This document shows positions 45,295 through 55,244 of a DNA stretch of 64,000 nt, piece by piece; the first letter of the stretch is position 1, and every line of letters starts with the position of its first letter. A program made the translations under genes and the position numbers. The notes beneath the pieces are model-generated. The model made no database searches. It saw nothing but the letters and a program-made list of their open reading frames with translations, and was not told where the DNA came from. The DNA is from Notospermus geniculatus (Eukaryota; Nemertea; Pilidiophora; Heteronemertea; Lineidae): positions 106,935 through 170,934 of the forward strand of contig NMRB01000461.1 in NCBI GenBank assembly GCA_002633025.1, written 5' to 3'.

Positions 45295-46110
45295 ATGGCA
45301 GAAGAAACCAATTCCGGCATGCTAAACACAGTGACGTGCAACAAATGGTCTCATCTCGTCTCAAAGTCGCTCCCACATTTCCAGGGAATAGACGCTGTTA
45401 TACAAAATGACGACAGAATTGGAATCAGCTTCGAAAGCGTCTTTACACTTTTGTCTGCGGAACGACCATCTCTGAAAAAGTACAATGTTCAAAGACAGTT
45501 TCAAAACTTCAGCGACGGGGGTGATTGGCATGACTCCGAATGGTTTGTACCATTGATGGCGCTCATCCGATTTGCACTCCACCATTGCGATGATTTTCGC
45601 CTATGCGAAATGATGTGTGACGATTTAGTCAATGCCTGCATGAACAATGCGCAGTATGAGGTGGAATACTTAGGCTACGATGGCATTGTAATGGGTTTTA
45701 TAAAGATGCATCTCAGAGGCATCACGCCGTATTTCGATTCCTTGTACGGCGTTTGTGAAGATGACATGGTTTGGTTGCAGATGGACTTTATTTATCAACT
45801 TTTTCGAAAAGATCCAAAACCGGTGAAGAAATACAACATGCATCGCCAGATTTCCAACCATCGATACGGAATTCGAAAGTGCGGCTCAAAATATTCAGTC
45901 TCGCTACTTTCTTTATTAAGATACGTCTTCTACCACCAGGATCATTACGAATTATGTAGAAATATAAGCCACGACATTCTCAAAGGACTCCTGGAGTTCG
46001 TTGGAATTGAGTACCGAAAACCTACGGTGTCACTGTGCACGCACATCGCGAAACTTAACGTACCCGCTATGTCTGATATATACGGCCAGCCACTTGATCT
46101 TTCAACATGA
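45295..46110 (+). CDS. Unrecognised 271-aa protein with internal duplication and PLDLS tail
   Basis: I do not recognise the family. From ATG 45295 (MAEETNSGML) the frame is open to TGA at 46108. A pyrimidine tract and TTTTATAG at 45250 just upstream look like a splice acceptor, so this may be the only or last coding exon. Two similar segments about 117 residues apart (about 44-115 and 160-230) share KKYN(V/M)xRQ, then LxxLxR(F/Y)xxxHxDxxxLCxxxxxD. No signal peptide or membrane span; cysteine- and histidine-rich but no zinc-finger spacing. The C-terminus reads GQPLDLST; PxDLS is the consensus for binding the corepressor CtBP, which would suggest a nuclear regulator, but a five-residue motif can arise by chance. 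No nearby gene suggests a role. Confidence 0.65.
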   Translation: MAEETNSGMLNTVTCNKWSHLVSKSLPHFQGIDAVIQNDDRIGISFESVFTLLSAERPSLKKYNVQRQFQNFSDGGDWHDSEWFVPLMALIRFALHHCDDFRLCEMMCDDLVNACMNNAQYEVEYLGYDGIVMGFIKMHLRGITPYFDSLYGVCEDDMVWLQMDFIYQLFRKDPKPVKKYNMHRQISNHRYGIRKCGSKYSVSLLSLLRYVFYHQDHYELCRNISHDILKGLLEFVGIEYRKPTVSLCTHIAKLNVPAMSDIYGQPLDLST

Positions 46111-46199
46111 ACAAAATGTTTCTTCCTTTTTCCTTCCTCAACTCCAGTAGGCCTACCAATATTATCACCATCCGGGTTTTAATGATAATTCTCAGTCAA

Positions 46200-46382
46200 C
46201 TGAACAGATGAGCTATTACGTAATTACGATATTTCCAAATCTCCAAAATTTTACTGGAGACATATGACCAACAAGATGTACTTTTATATGGAACAAACCG
46301 TGTTAAAATTGGCCCAGTAGTATTTGAAATATTCAAAGTATGAGGTGTAGATAAACTAATGTCCATGACTGTACAATGGAAT
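46200..46382. repeat. Dispersed arm of the 12.6-13.7 kb foldback
   Basis: GAGCTATTACGTAATTACGA...GGCCCAGTAGTATTTGAAAT...GACTGTACA aligns with 13540-13716. A single arm, not a palindrome. Confidence 0.75.
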
Positions 46383-46433
46383 TGCAGGAATTTTTTATTC
46401 GTTTTAAAAACGATGGCAAAACAATTTGATAGG

Positions 46434-46612
46434 GAGGTTTCGCAAGCGCCCGGTTATTCCCTACGACGACGTTTAACAATTTGATAATAGGGAGGTTTCG
46501 CAAGCGCCCGGTTAGGCCCTACGACGACGTTTATCTACATGTATTGTTTGGGTATACCCACACAACAGATAAACGTCGTATGGCCTAACCTGGAGCTTGC
46601 GAAACCTCCCTA
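46434..46612. mobile_element. GGGAGGTTTCGCAAGC foldback with partial duplication
   Basis: TAGGGAGGTTTCGCAAGCGC occurs twice in tandem at the left (46434 and 46493) and once inverted at the right end (GCTTGCGAAACCTCCCTA). Interior CGACGACGTTTA(T)C with inverse. Related to the 40.3 and 40.9 kb elements by the GGGAGGTTT termini. Confidence 0.75.
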
Positions 46613-46738
46613 ATATGCAGCCCCTCTCGAACACCGCCGCCTTTTCACCAACTATACCAGTTGTGCAGTTCGTTGAGGCTCACCTTCTGAGCGACATGCG
46701 CCTCGTTTTGCTGTGACGGGTCACTGGATGAAACATAC

Positions 46739-46926
46739 CAGGCGCGGATCCAAGGGAGGGGGGGGGGGCGCACCCGGCGCACGCCCCCCCCCCCTTTCGG
46801 CCGACAAATCTTTAAAATTGACCATGAAATTCTGAAATTTGGAGCAAATCATTGAAATTGACCGCAGATTTCAATGTATCTAGCACGGTGCGCCCCCTCT
46901 TTCCCGAAATCCTGGACCCGTCCCTG
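46739..46926. mobile_element. hAT-like MITE (CAGGxxCGGATCCA ends)
   Basis: Left CAGGCGCGGATCCAAGGGAG, right end inverse of CAGGGACGGGTCCAGGATTT, resembling widespread hAT MITE termini. The core holds a G10/C12 palindrome (46759-46794). A full 8-bp duplication is not visible. Confidence 0.5.
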
Positions 46927-47049
46927 CATACATGTACCAACTGGAGGGAATTAGTCGCGGCAGTCAAAAATGACATAAGAATAATTTCATGTTCCAAATT
47001 CACAATTTCAAAATTACATGTATTTTAGCAAAAATATATAACACCAAAA

Positions 47050-47272
47050 ATACAGTAAGCTCGAGTTTAAACCACCGGTTCATTATGTTCATAAGCACAC
47101 CTAATCGAAATGGAACTAATCAGTTGCGTTTAAATCCAGGCCAGTCTAGGCCTTGAGACACCGATTCCAGCCATTCAGCATAATACTTGTTTTGTTTTAT
47201 TCACTGCCATTTTGATTGTGGGTGTGCTTATGAACATAATGAACCGGTGGTTTAAACTCGAGCTTACTGTAT
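47050..47272. repeat. Foldback (TACAGTAAGCTCGAGTTTAA)
   Basis: TACAGTAAGCTCGAGTTTAAACCACCGGTT...AAGCACACC at 47052-47102 pairs with 47215-47272 exactly reversed. Abuts the next palindrome. Confidence 0.8.
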
Positions 47273-47285
47273 ACATGATAGTAAA

Positions 47286-47455
47286 TAAAAAGGCAATTTC
47301 CAGAGTGTTTGCGAATTTTCGACCCCAACCGGGGTCTTCTTCAGGCTGGTACTTTACAATCCGAAACTCTAGGATTGTAAAGTACCAGCCTGAAGAAGAC
47401 CCCGGTTGGGGTCGAAAATTCGCAAACACTCTGGAAATTGCCTTTTTATTTATCA
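47286..47455. repeat. Near-perfect palindrome of a Penelope-like terminus
   Basis: Two head-to-head copies of an about 78-bp unit containing CCTGAAGAAGACCCCGGTTG and GGGGTCGAAAATTCGC around a short centre. A single unit occurs at 63060-63150 with a target duplication and a relic at 7400-7500. The GACCCC/GGGGTC hairpin bracketed by CTGAAGA and GAAA recalls the core of hammerhead motifs in Penelope-like elements. Confidence 0.65.
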
Positions 47456-47459
47456 TATA

Positions 47460-48290
47460 TTGTGTGTCAATTTTTGTGCTGTTCTTCTCTTTGGACCAAA
47501 AATATACAAGAAAATCACCATTTTTTCCGTATGGTCAACAGCATGTTAGAGGCGAACCGTTCAACCGATTACTAATTTCTCTACCGATATGGAAAGATGA
47601 GGTCTTTTGCTAAACAATGACACTTGTTATAGCTTTCAATTCCAAGTATTAATTGAGATATAGCGCCCGAAAAATGACCACTTCAAGCCCCATTTCTCCT
47701 TGCGCGCCATCTGTTCCCCGGGAGCAATCTTCAAATTTAGTTTCATGGCTCTGAGCAGATGGCGCTGACGATCAAGTCTTTCCATATTTGGAAATGGGTA
47801 TTTGCATAAGGCGATCAATTCCGGGAATCCTCCTAACACAGCCAATGAGAGCCAGGTGTCGGTTGCCATATTTGGCAAGCTCGTTAGAGTGCCATCTTAT
47901 GGGAATATAGTGAACTTAGCACCCGGGGATTTGCCTGCACGGAATGCCGAAAAGAAGCCTAAACCACCTATCCTGGGAGCGCTGTATCTCACCTATTTCG
48001 GGGAACTAACTCGTCAGATAAGTCTCATGCTGTAGGAAAAGACTTCAATTTTCGATTAAGACATAGAAACCACGAGGATATGCCGGGCTGATACCGTTGT
48101 TTACTGAAAGAAAGAAGCCAAATTTGCGATTTTCGAGTTGCATATTTTTGGTGTTCTATATTTTTGATTTTAGCGTATTACATCACTTGATAAGCCTTGA
48201 TTTGCAGTTGACCGTGTTCTAAGTGCTATTCGAAGGCAGCAAAGCCACAAGTTGTGCAAGTGTGCTCTTAGTAGGCAATAAATTCCCGAT
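47460..48290. other. Unannotated interval
   Basis: Inverted words GATATGGAAAGATGAGGTCTTT and GATCAAGTCTTTCCATATTTGG (47590/47770) suggest another degraded foldback. No exon recognised. Confidence 0.4.
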
Positions 48291-48299
48291 GTGAGTAAT

Positions 48300-48430
48300 G
48301 TAATTGATTCAAGATGGCGGCGTTTGATTCTCTATTCAACCGGAACACCAAGACATCCCGCGTGACATTGCGAGACTTGGGTTTGGGATTTAGTCCCGGA
48401 GGAAAAACCAACGCTGCCATCTTGAATATA
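48300..48430. mobile_element. Short TIR element (CAAGATGGCGGCG)
   Basis: ATTCAAGATGGCGGCGTTTG at the left and CAACGCTGCCATCTTGAAT at the right are inverted. Non-coding. From 48431 to 49200 only isolated short frames and a direct repeat AAAACTGTGTAGTGAGAC (48571 and 48606) are seen. Confidence 0.55.
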
Positions 48431-49204
48431 ATATGAAAATGTCCAACGACATGTGAGCGCGCAGCAGCGCATGGTCGGGGGGAGACCCCCCGAACCCCCC
48501 CTTTCTGGGGGAAACCCCTAGGCCCCAAGCCTGATAATTAGTCCGGGTAAAGTCATGTCGCCAGTGCCAAAACTGTGTAGTGAGACATCACGTCATTCTC
48601 ATCAAAACTGTGTAGTGAGACGTCGACGGATTCTTGACCAATGACGTTGCGTCTCACGACGTGGTGACGTTTGCTTAGCAACGCGTTATTGCAAATGGCG
48701 GCGATGTCGTTTGCCCGTGAGGGGCGGAGATCATGCGAGATTAGGCCCATTTCAGAAATATTTCCGTATATTCTTTTCATGACGTGCTTCAGATACTTAT
48801 TTAAGTTGTTGCTGAGTATGAACGTTGTGTCTAAAACGCGTGGGTGAACTGATCACGCACGGAACGAGATCTAAATTCTCCCAGATTGCAACACTCCAAG
48901 ATGGTGGCCAGTCACTTTTCCAAAACCGGAAGTCGAAAACGTCGACAAAAACTTCTTTTCCCGACTTGGTCATTCGGCTTAAACTACTTCACTTGTTGCA
49001 TTTATTGGGGGGAACCCTCGGTGAATAGAAATAGATTTATTCGTGCGTATCCCTCTCGTTTTCGCCAGCGGCGCCCGTGGTTCCCGGGACCCCATGGGCA
49101 AACAACGAATTTCTTAAAGTTACACTTTTTTGAAGCTCACAGTATATGGATTTGCAATGAATTCTGGGTACTTTTTCCCCTACTTACGCACGTGTTACCA
49201 TAAA

Positions 49205-49241
49205 AGCGCTTCGCGCGGCGGCTTCGCCGCCGCGCTGCGCG
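49205..49241. repeat. GC-rich perfect hairpin
   Basis: GCGCTTCGCGCGGCGGCTTC and its inverse around a TTCG-type centre, 37 bp of almost pure GC within AT-rich DNA. Not linked to a gene. Confidence 0.65.
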
Positions 49242-50329
49242 CTATAATAGCGCCCCCACCTACATGTATAGCTGGGAAAGTGATACGGCGACCGAACAAC
49301 CTGGATCTATTTCCGGACTACTTTAACTCATCCATTAGAAGATATAGTTCGATGAAACTCATCACTTTTGTGTCGAAAAAAGAACCTAACGATGGCAGTT
49401 TTGGGTTAATTTGATAAAATATAACATGCAAAAGCGAATTTTACAAAGATTTTGCGAGTTATTTTGCAACTACTATCAGCATCAGCCGATGTCACGAGTT
49501 TGGACGTCGCCATCATGCCATACACTACAGAATGTACAGTGCACTGACATGCATTTCGCTGTTCTGATGCAGTGCGTACACTGTGTATTTGTTTGCCATT
49601 CCCAAAACAATAAAATGTTCTATTATGGGTCTTCTGATGTAAATATGCGAATAAATTGACTCAAATATATTTAGTTCATCTGAAATCATTATAAAACACA
49701 ATAAAAGTAGCAAGTCATTTCTTCAGAACTACTTTTACCGCGGAAGTATGCTCCCGAAACCGGCGCTCTGAGGCGCGACGCATCACATAACCGTACGCAA
49801 AATGGCGGATTTGACCGTTGTTCGTCAGGGTCACAAACCGACGCAACGTCACTAGGTTGTTTTTGAGGCTTGTGCCCTGTTGTTCAGGTTGATTCTCCAT
49901 TCCGACACCTTCACTGGCACGACCAGTTCGCTTTAAGAACATACCTGGCCATCAAACCAAAACACAGTAACATGATGATGTGCATTAATGATGAAGGTTA
50001 ACGCAGCCGTCCTGTTTGCTAAGGCATTAAGAACGCGGACGAACCACTCACCCACACCCACAGCGTCTTATTACTAAATGTCAGAAATATTCATTTTTCC
50101 ATGCTTCATAAGTCCGGCGATCAGTTAATCTGGAAATGACTGGACGGTTCACCTCGTCCCAGATCTTGTCTAATATGCGTCGATATCTTTTCATTTTCAT
50201 TTTTCTTCAGGTATTGAAAGGTTTTTCTTTCTAAAATCACTTTTCGCGTCCCGTGGAAACCAAACGAGAGTTTTCGCAAAGGTCACGAAACGCCAACGGA
50301 AACGACTGTCCTTTGTTTGGTGCTCAAAG

Positions 50330-50570
50330 TGGTGTAACAGTTACATGTACACCAAAAACGAGTGTTCAATGAACACCGAAAACCAGGGTTACTTAGTTGC
50401 CATAACCGATTTTCGGTGTAGGGGGTTACACCACTATTCGGTGTTCACTGAACACCGAAAACTAGTGTCCTCTCGGATGGACACTGCTGGCTAGTGTCCA
50501 TGAACACTTGAACTTACACCGCTGGATGGTGTACCTTCAGTGAACACTCAATTCCGGGTTGCTTGTACAC
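50330..50570. repeat. GTGTTCAxTGAACACC repeats
   Basis: Several copies of the palindrome GTTCACTGAACACCGAAAA and of ACACTxxCTAGTGTCC in both orientations; probably a decayed foldback element. 49245-50329 holds no supported gene: a 75-codon minus-strand frame at 49715-49942 has no motif. Confidence 0.55.
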
Positions 50571-50780
50571 TGTCTTTTGGTGTCGATTGCTCTCTTCGAT
50601 GTTGTGGCACCAACGTTCGCGTTCGCGGTCAGGACCTTCGCAAAAACTTTCAAATGATTCGAAAAGAAACGCTCATTTTCTTTCTCCTATACATTTTATT
50701 GCTGCAGTTTTTCAGCTTGGCTTCTTGCTGCGTTCATTCTCAAAGAAGAATTTTTTCCTTCCGTAGATTTGCTTCCGAGA

Positions 50781-50870
50781 ATCACTAGGCGATGAATCCC
50801 TTGGTGATGATAGCCTTGGAGATTTGTCGGAAGCCGACGCCGGAGACATGGATGAACCGAGTGAGTAGGT
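50781..50870 (+). other. Possible acidic coding exon
   Basis: A frame reading ESLGDESLGDDSLGDLSEAD then AGDMDEPSE stops at TAG just after a GAGTGAGTAGG donor-like word. The imperfect triple repeat S-L-G-D suggests coding. Unlinked to any other exon, so weak. Confidence 0.25.
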
Positions 50871-50877
50871 TGTAGTA

Positions 50878-50985
50878 GAGTCAATGACGAGAAAAATCGG
50901 GGCAAACTGGACAAAAGTGCCATTTTTTGCCCAATGTTCCTTTAATATGGTACTTCAATTCTAGAAGGGGCGCCCAAGTCAGATC
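50878..50985. repeat. Left inverted arm flanking the BEL element
   Basis: TGGACAAAAGTGCCATTTTTTGC...TTCCTTTAATATGGTACTTC...CTAGAAGGGGCGCCCAAGT. Inverted on the other side of the retroelement at 56181-56218 plus 57005-57050, the right arm being split by a TTAA element. Confidence 0.75.
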
Positions 50986-51191
50986 ACCATGGTAACGTCA
51001 AAATCGGTGTTGAAGTTTTGGACACTGACTTTATCATTGGACCCAAGAACTGGGCTTTGTACAGGAAAATGGGACGCGATGTACAGCTAACCTTTGAACG
51101 GTTGGATTTACACCCCATAAATGTATTATCAACAGATAGAAACATGGTGTCTTATAATCATATAAGCATGCTTTTAGTAATTTTTAACTGA
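50970..51191 (+). CDS. Candidate exon of unknown gene, left of the BEL insertion
   Basis: After TTCAATTCTAG a frame runs 74 codons: KSDHHGNVKIGVEVLDTDFI, IGPKNWALYRKMGRDVQLTF, ERLDLHPINV and on to TGA. Sequence looks protein-like (mixed charge, aromatic spacing) but I do not recognise it. It could belong to the host element interrupted by the BEL retrotransposon. No donor chosen. Confidence 0.3.
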   Translation, partial: APKSDHHGNVKIGVEVLDTDFIIGPKNWALYRKMGRDVQLTFERLDLHPINVLSTDRNMVSYNHISMLLVIFN

Positions 51192-51258
51192 TTAAGTAAT
51201 TGCAAACGACGTTTTTATATATTTTGACCCATTTTGTGTTAATTTGCATAAAGAACGT

Positions 51259-52063
51259 TGTAAATGATTTGACGTAAGAAAGACAGTTCTCTTATGACGA
51301 CTTTAATAATCCAACAGAACTTCTCAACTTTGTCTTCATACACTTCACACTTCGTATCAGCACTGATGGCAAGATTGACATATGACACGTGACACGTACT
51401 GGTACTTGACACTTCACAGGTACGTAAAAACTGAAAAGATAGAGCCCAGGAATCATAAGAAAGAGCTTACAACAAAACAACACAATGGGACAGTCATAAC
51501 ATGAAATGTCCAACACGGTGCTGCCACCTGGTGTTATTCACAGAAAATTCGAGCATGACCCGTAGCCAAAAAGGAGCCTGGAAACTACAGGATTTCACGT
51601 GAAATAGGGCAGATGAACTGTTACGTAACGTGCCTTATGCCCTTAAGAACCTATACATCACTAAGAAGTAGCCAGCAACGCTGTTAAACAGGCAGGAGAC
51701 TGGGCTGCAGCGGTCAACATCTCAAACGGACACATTTGGCAGAACTCCAGAAATGTACCTCACATCAAAAGTCTCATTACTTCGTAAACACCCAATGGCA
51801 GGGGCTTAAATTACTGTAACTGGTACCAAAGATATCTACCATAGGGATACCTACCTCTGTCCCAGGTTTGTAACCTTCCAAAGACTTAAAATACGGGCTT
51901 AAGGGGCAGAAAAACGACATGACGTGTGTCATCCATTAAAACAATAGCAGTGAGGCGGAAGCACATGGTTTTGCATGCTGCGCATGCGCCACCACGTGAC
52001 TACACTACCGAGGCGGGAAAATTATAAATCAGATCCACCTAAAACCCGGCTACGGCCGTTACA
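51259..52063 (-). repeat. 3' LTR of the BEL/Pao element
   Basis: 805 bp. Collinear with the 5' LTR but with scattered substitutions, a different short block near 51470-51520, and only one copy of the GCGCATGCGCCACCACGTGA unit. Confidence 0.92.
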
Positions 52064-53008
52064 TGGCTCCCCTCTATTTCATACGAAATAGACATTTACA
52101 CACACTGGGGCAAAGGTACCATCCTTGAAACATTCACTTCAAAAACATGCACTGTCCCTTTAACAACACTATGGGCTCTATCAAAATTAAGTATACCGGC
52201 AAATACCTATTCACCTAGTGATAGTAACACTTTGGAATTACAAAACAAACAACATGAAATCAATTCTCATAAGAAGGCACAACTGCCATGACTGCTCATT
52301 GAATAAAGCGTCCCTATCAACATCATCAAGGCAATACACCAAGCATACACCCTCAAAAGGCAGGTGAAAACTTCACAAGGCAACTCCAACAACCTGAACA
52401 AACCTCACTTAACGCGGTCCTACTACTGAATCGTGAAAGTTAACGCGTACAGATGCACTCCACAACAGAATCCAGACGTAAGAATTCTCCATATGAATTC
52501 CTTATTGCAATAAAGAACATTCGCAATACATGTACTACAAGCAAGCCACCCAGTTGTGAGCTATCTAAACTCATTTAGCCAGCAAATTTGACTTATACGT
52601 TTACGTTTACCCGGGTAGCAAAAAATTATGCCAAAAATGCAGCATTCGTACCGTACAACTGGTGGGAATAGCCCGCAGTTGAATTCCACTGAAAGAATGC
52701 ACCATACTATATTGACAAAACCACAAAAGCCATACTTCAGCAGAAGCATAGGAAACTCAAAGAGTAGGACACGTGCTAATTAATTTGACACAGCAAAGGA
52801 TAAAGATTCTGACTTAGAGGCATCCGTAAAATATGACTCGCATAGATCTGCCAACTTAAAGGTGCAATACTGGGTACTTTGAGATTGCTCATTCACATCC
52901 TTTGAATTACACATCCTTTGACTTACACATCCTTGTAAGCAGAATAATTTTCACTTGAACACTGTTAACGTCATGAATATCGAACTGTAGACAAACATAC
53001 ATGCAACG
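52064..53008 (-). other. Residual 3' interior of the BEL element
   Basis: 945 bp between gag-protease and the 3' LTR. No frame with reverse transcriptase, integrase or envelope features; AT-rich. Marks the position of the pol deletion. Confidence 0.7.
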
Positions 53009-55213
53009 TTAGTTCCCTGGTTCCTCGGCCGGGACTCCTGGGTCCCTGGTTTTCTCATCGGCATTACGACCATTCCCCGCAGGCAACTTCAACTCCTCAG
53101 AAAATGCCCTAGCCTGGATTAACTTAACGATGGCTTGTTTTGCTGCATCCATTTCCATTGCATCCACCGGGACGTAATTTTCTTGTCCTTTATCAACCAA
53201 TGGAGACTTTCCTACACAACCCACTACACCCCAGCCAAGATCAGTCCTGATAGCGTATGGATCAGCATCACTTCCTGGAATGACCTCCCTGGGTTTCAAC
53301 GCCTGTGGGCAGTCCGTGCCAATTAAGAGACCTATTTCTGCATCCCTATCCAACGGCTTCAGTTTCGTTCCAAGATCCGCTAGATGTGGCCAAGCTTGCA
53401 CACTATCCGACGTGGCAATCTGCTCATGAGCGCCAGGAATACTTTGACGAGTATAACACTTGGGCAATGCAATGCTGATGGTATTGTCCATGTCCTGAAC
53501 TTGTAACCCTGGTACCCGCACAGATGAAATCGTGTCCTGGGCTAACATAGTGATCAGTTTAAGTTGGACTTCTGTCCCTTCCAGATTCAACTTCTCGGCT
53601 ACGGAACTAGATACGAGGCAGGTATCAGACTGGGGATCCAAAAGGGCGTACACTTTCAACCGCTGATCTGGTTGCTGAGCATGAGAAACAAACACAGGCA
53701 CAATGTTAAAGTGCACTTGGTCCTGATTTCGTTGAGTGACATGTACAATGGCAGTCTGTTGATTCCCTTCCTCGTTTCCGTCTGGTGTGCCCGAAACTGG
53801 TTCCTCTGGTCTGTCCTCCCAATGAAGCAATGTGGGGTGAGATTTGTTGCAAATCTCACATTTCAATCGGTTACGACACTTGTTGCTTTTATGACCATAA
53901 CGTAAGCATCCCCAACACAACCTATTTTCCCTGACTGTGTCCTGTCTTGTCCCAACTGACATAGCAGAAAACTTTGGACAGTTCAATATCAGATGACCCT
54001 CTTTGCAGACTGGACAAGTGGGCATCTTGGGTGCTGGAGTGCTCTCCGGATTGTCAGTGGAAGTGGCAAATGTATGAGCCGGAAAACTTCCCTTCAATGT
54101 GGCTTGCCCCTGCTTGGAACTCGACTGACTTGCTGACTGTTTAAGAGAGGTAACACTGTACACACCGTGATTGGCCGACTTTGCCTGTCTTTCTACAAAC
54201 TGAACCATCTCATCCAGACGAGGAGCATAACTCGGGTTTCTTTCCTCCTTATTGACGATATAAGTAGTCCACCGATCCTGTACCTTTGGTGGCAGCTTCT
54301 CAAAGATACGTTTGATTGTGCTTTGGTTATCCACCTCTCTTTTAAGATCCCTGTCGTTAAGTGTCTCGTACACCGCCGTCACTTTATCTGCAAACTCCTG
54401 CAAAGCCTTGTTACTTCCAACACGATGACTAGCAGTAAGGATATCCAAGCAGGAATCAATGATCTGGCATGGCCTTCCAAAACGTGACTGTAACACCTCC
54501 TTAGCTCTATGATAACCGTTGCTGACTCCGTGGAATCGCTCGATAGCAGAATAAGCTTCTCCTTCAACCACCATGAGGAGCTGAGCTAACTTATAGTCAT
54601 CAGTGAAGTTCTTTGAACCAACACGCACGTCAAATGACTTCATGAAGGCAACGTATTCTGACGGCTTTCCCTTGAATGTCATCGGGGGAGGTGGCGGAAG
54701 CTCCGACTGAGCCGTGATTTTCTCCAAAGTTTGTGCCAGACTTATGAGAACATCAGAATTCGACAAAGTCACAGGTACAACAGCAGGTACGGCTGGGTCT
54801 GACACAACTGGTGGTACATCCACATTGAAATCGTTAGACAGCGCCGCAGGGGGCGATGACACACCCTCAACCTGTTCAGAAACGCCTGGGGGTGTTGACG
54901 TGTCTGCCACGTTAACCGGAACCACTGGCAGCACAGGAGCGTCCACAGCATTAGTAGTCTCTGTCGGGACTGGGGCTGCTTGCATAACAATCGTGGCATT
55001 CCTTGGCCGTTGGAACTCTGCTGCCCAAGGATTCATACTCTGATTCCGCGTATTAGGAGTGCTGCTGGCAGTAGCTCCCTGACCAAGTCTCGGAAACAGT
55101 TCCTGCGTAAGTTCATGAATCTCCCTCCGAGTCGCATCCAGTTCATTTTCCAACTCGTCCATCCACCGATGAAAGTCCTCTCCATCGACCGTTCGTACAT
55201 CTATGTTGTCCAT
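53009..55213 (-). CDS. BEL/Pao gag-protease polyprotein
   Basis: 734 aa from ATG 55213 (MDNIDVRTVDGEDFHRW), 31 bases inside the 5' LTR. A short coiled N-terminus and a P/T/V-rich linker lead to a DUF1759-type gag core (about 175-345: TFKGKPSEYVAFMKSFDVRV...LQEFADKVTAVYETL). Three zinc-knuckle-like CxxC/H motifs follow (about 395-470: CPVCKEGHLILNC, CWGCLRYGHKSNKC, CEICNKSHPTLLH). Then comes a DUF1758 retroviral-type aspartic protease (about 520-690) with VYALLDPQSDTCLV as the active-site loop; related BEL proteases also lack the Gly of DSG. The frame stops where pol would begin (GVPAEEPGN). Open throughout despite the loss of pol. Confidence 0.9.
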   Translation of the reverse strand: MDNIDVRTVDGEDFHRWMDELENELDATRREIHELTQELFPRLGQGATASSTPNTRNQSMNPWAAEFQRPRNATIVMQAAPVPTETTNAVDAPVLPVVPVNVADTSTPPGVSEQVEGVSSPPAALSNDFNVDVPPVVSDPAVPAVVPVTLSNSDVLISLAQTLEKITAQSELPPPPPMTFKGKPSEYVAFMKSFDVRVGSKNFTDDYKLAQLLMVVEGEAYSAIERFHGVSNGYHRAKEVLQSRFGRPCQIIDSCLDILTASHRVGSNKALQEFADKVTAVYETLNDRDLKREVDNQSTIKRIFEKLPPKVQDRWTTYIVNKEERNPSYAPRLDEMVQFVERQAKSANHGVYSVTSLKQSASQSSSKQGQATLKGSFPAHTFATSTDNPESTPAPKMPTCPVCKEGHLILNCPKFSAMSVGTRQDTVRENRLCWGCLRYGHKSNKCRNRLKCEICNKSHPTLLHWEDRPEEPVSGTPDGNEEGNQQTAIVHVTQRNQDQVHFNIVPVFVSHAQQPDQRLKVYALLDPQSDTCLVSSSVAEKLNLEGTEVQLKLITMLAQDTISSVRVPGLQVQDMDNTISIALPKCYTRQSIPGAHEQIATSDSVQAWPHLADLGTKLKPLDRDAEIGLLIGTDCPQALKPREVIPGSDADPYAIRTDLGWGVVGCVGKSPLVDKGQENYVPVDAMEMDAAKQAIVKLIQARAFSEELKLPAGNGRNADEKTRDPGVPAEEPGN

Positions 55214-55244
55214 TTCTGCGGTTACTTCCTAGGAGAGTTTTTAC

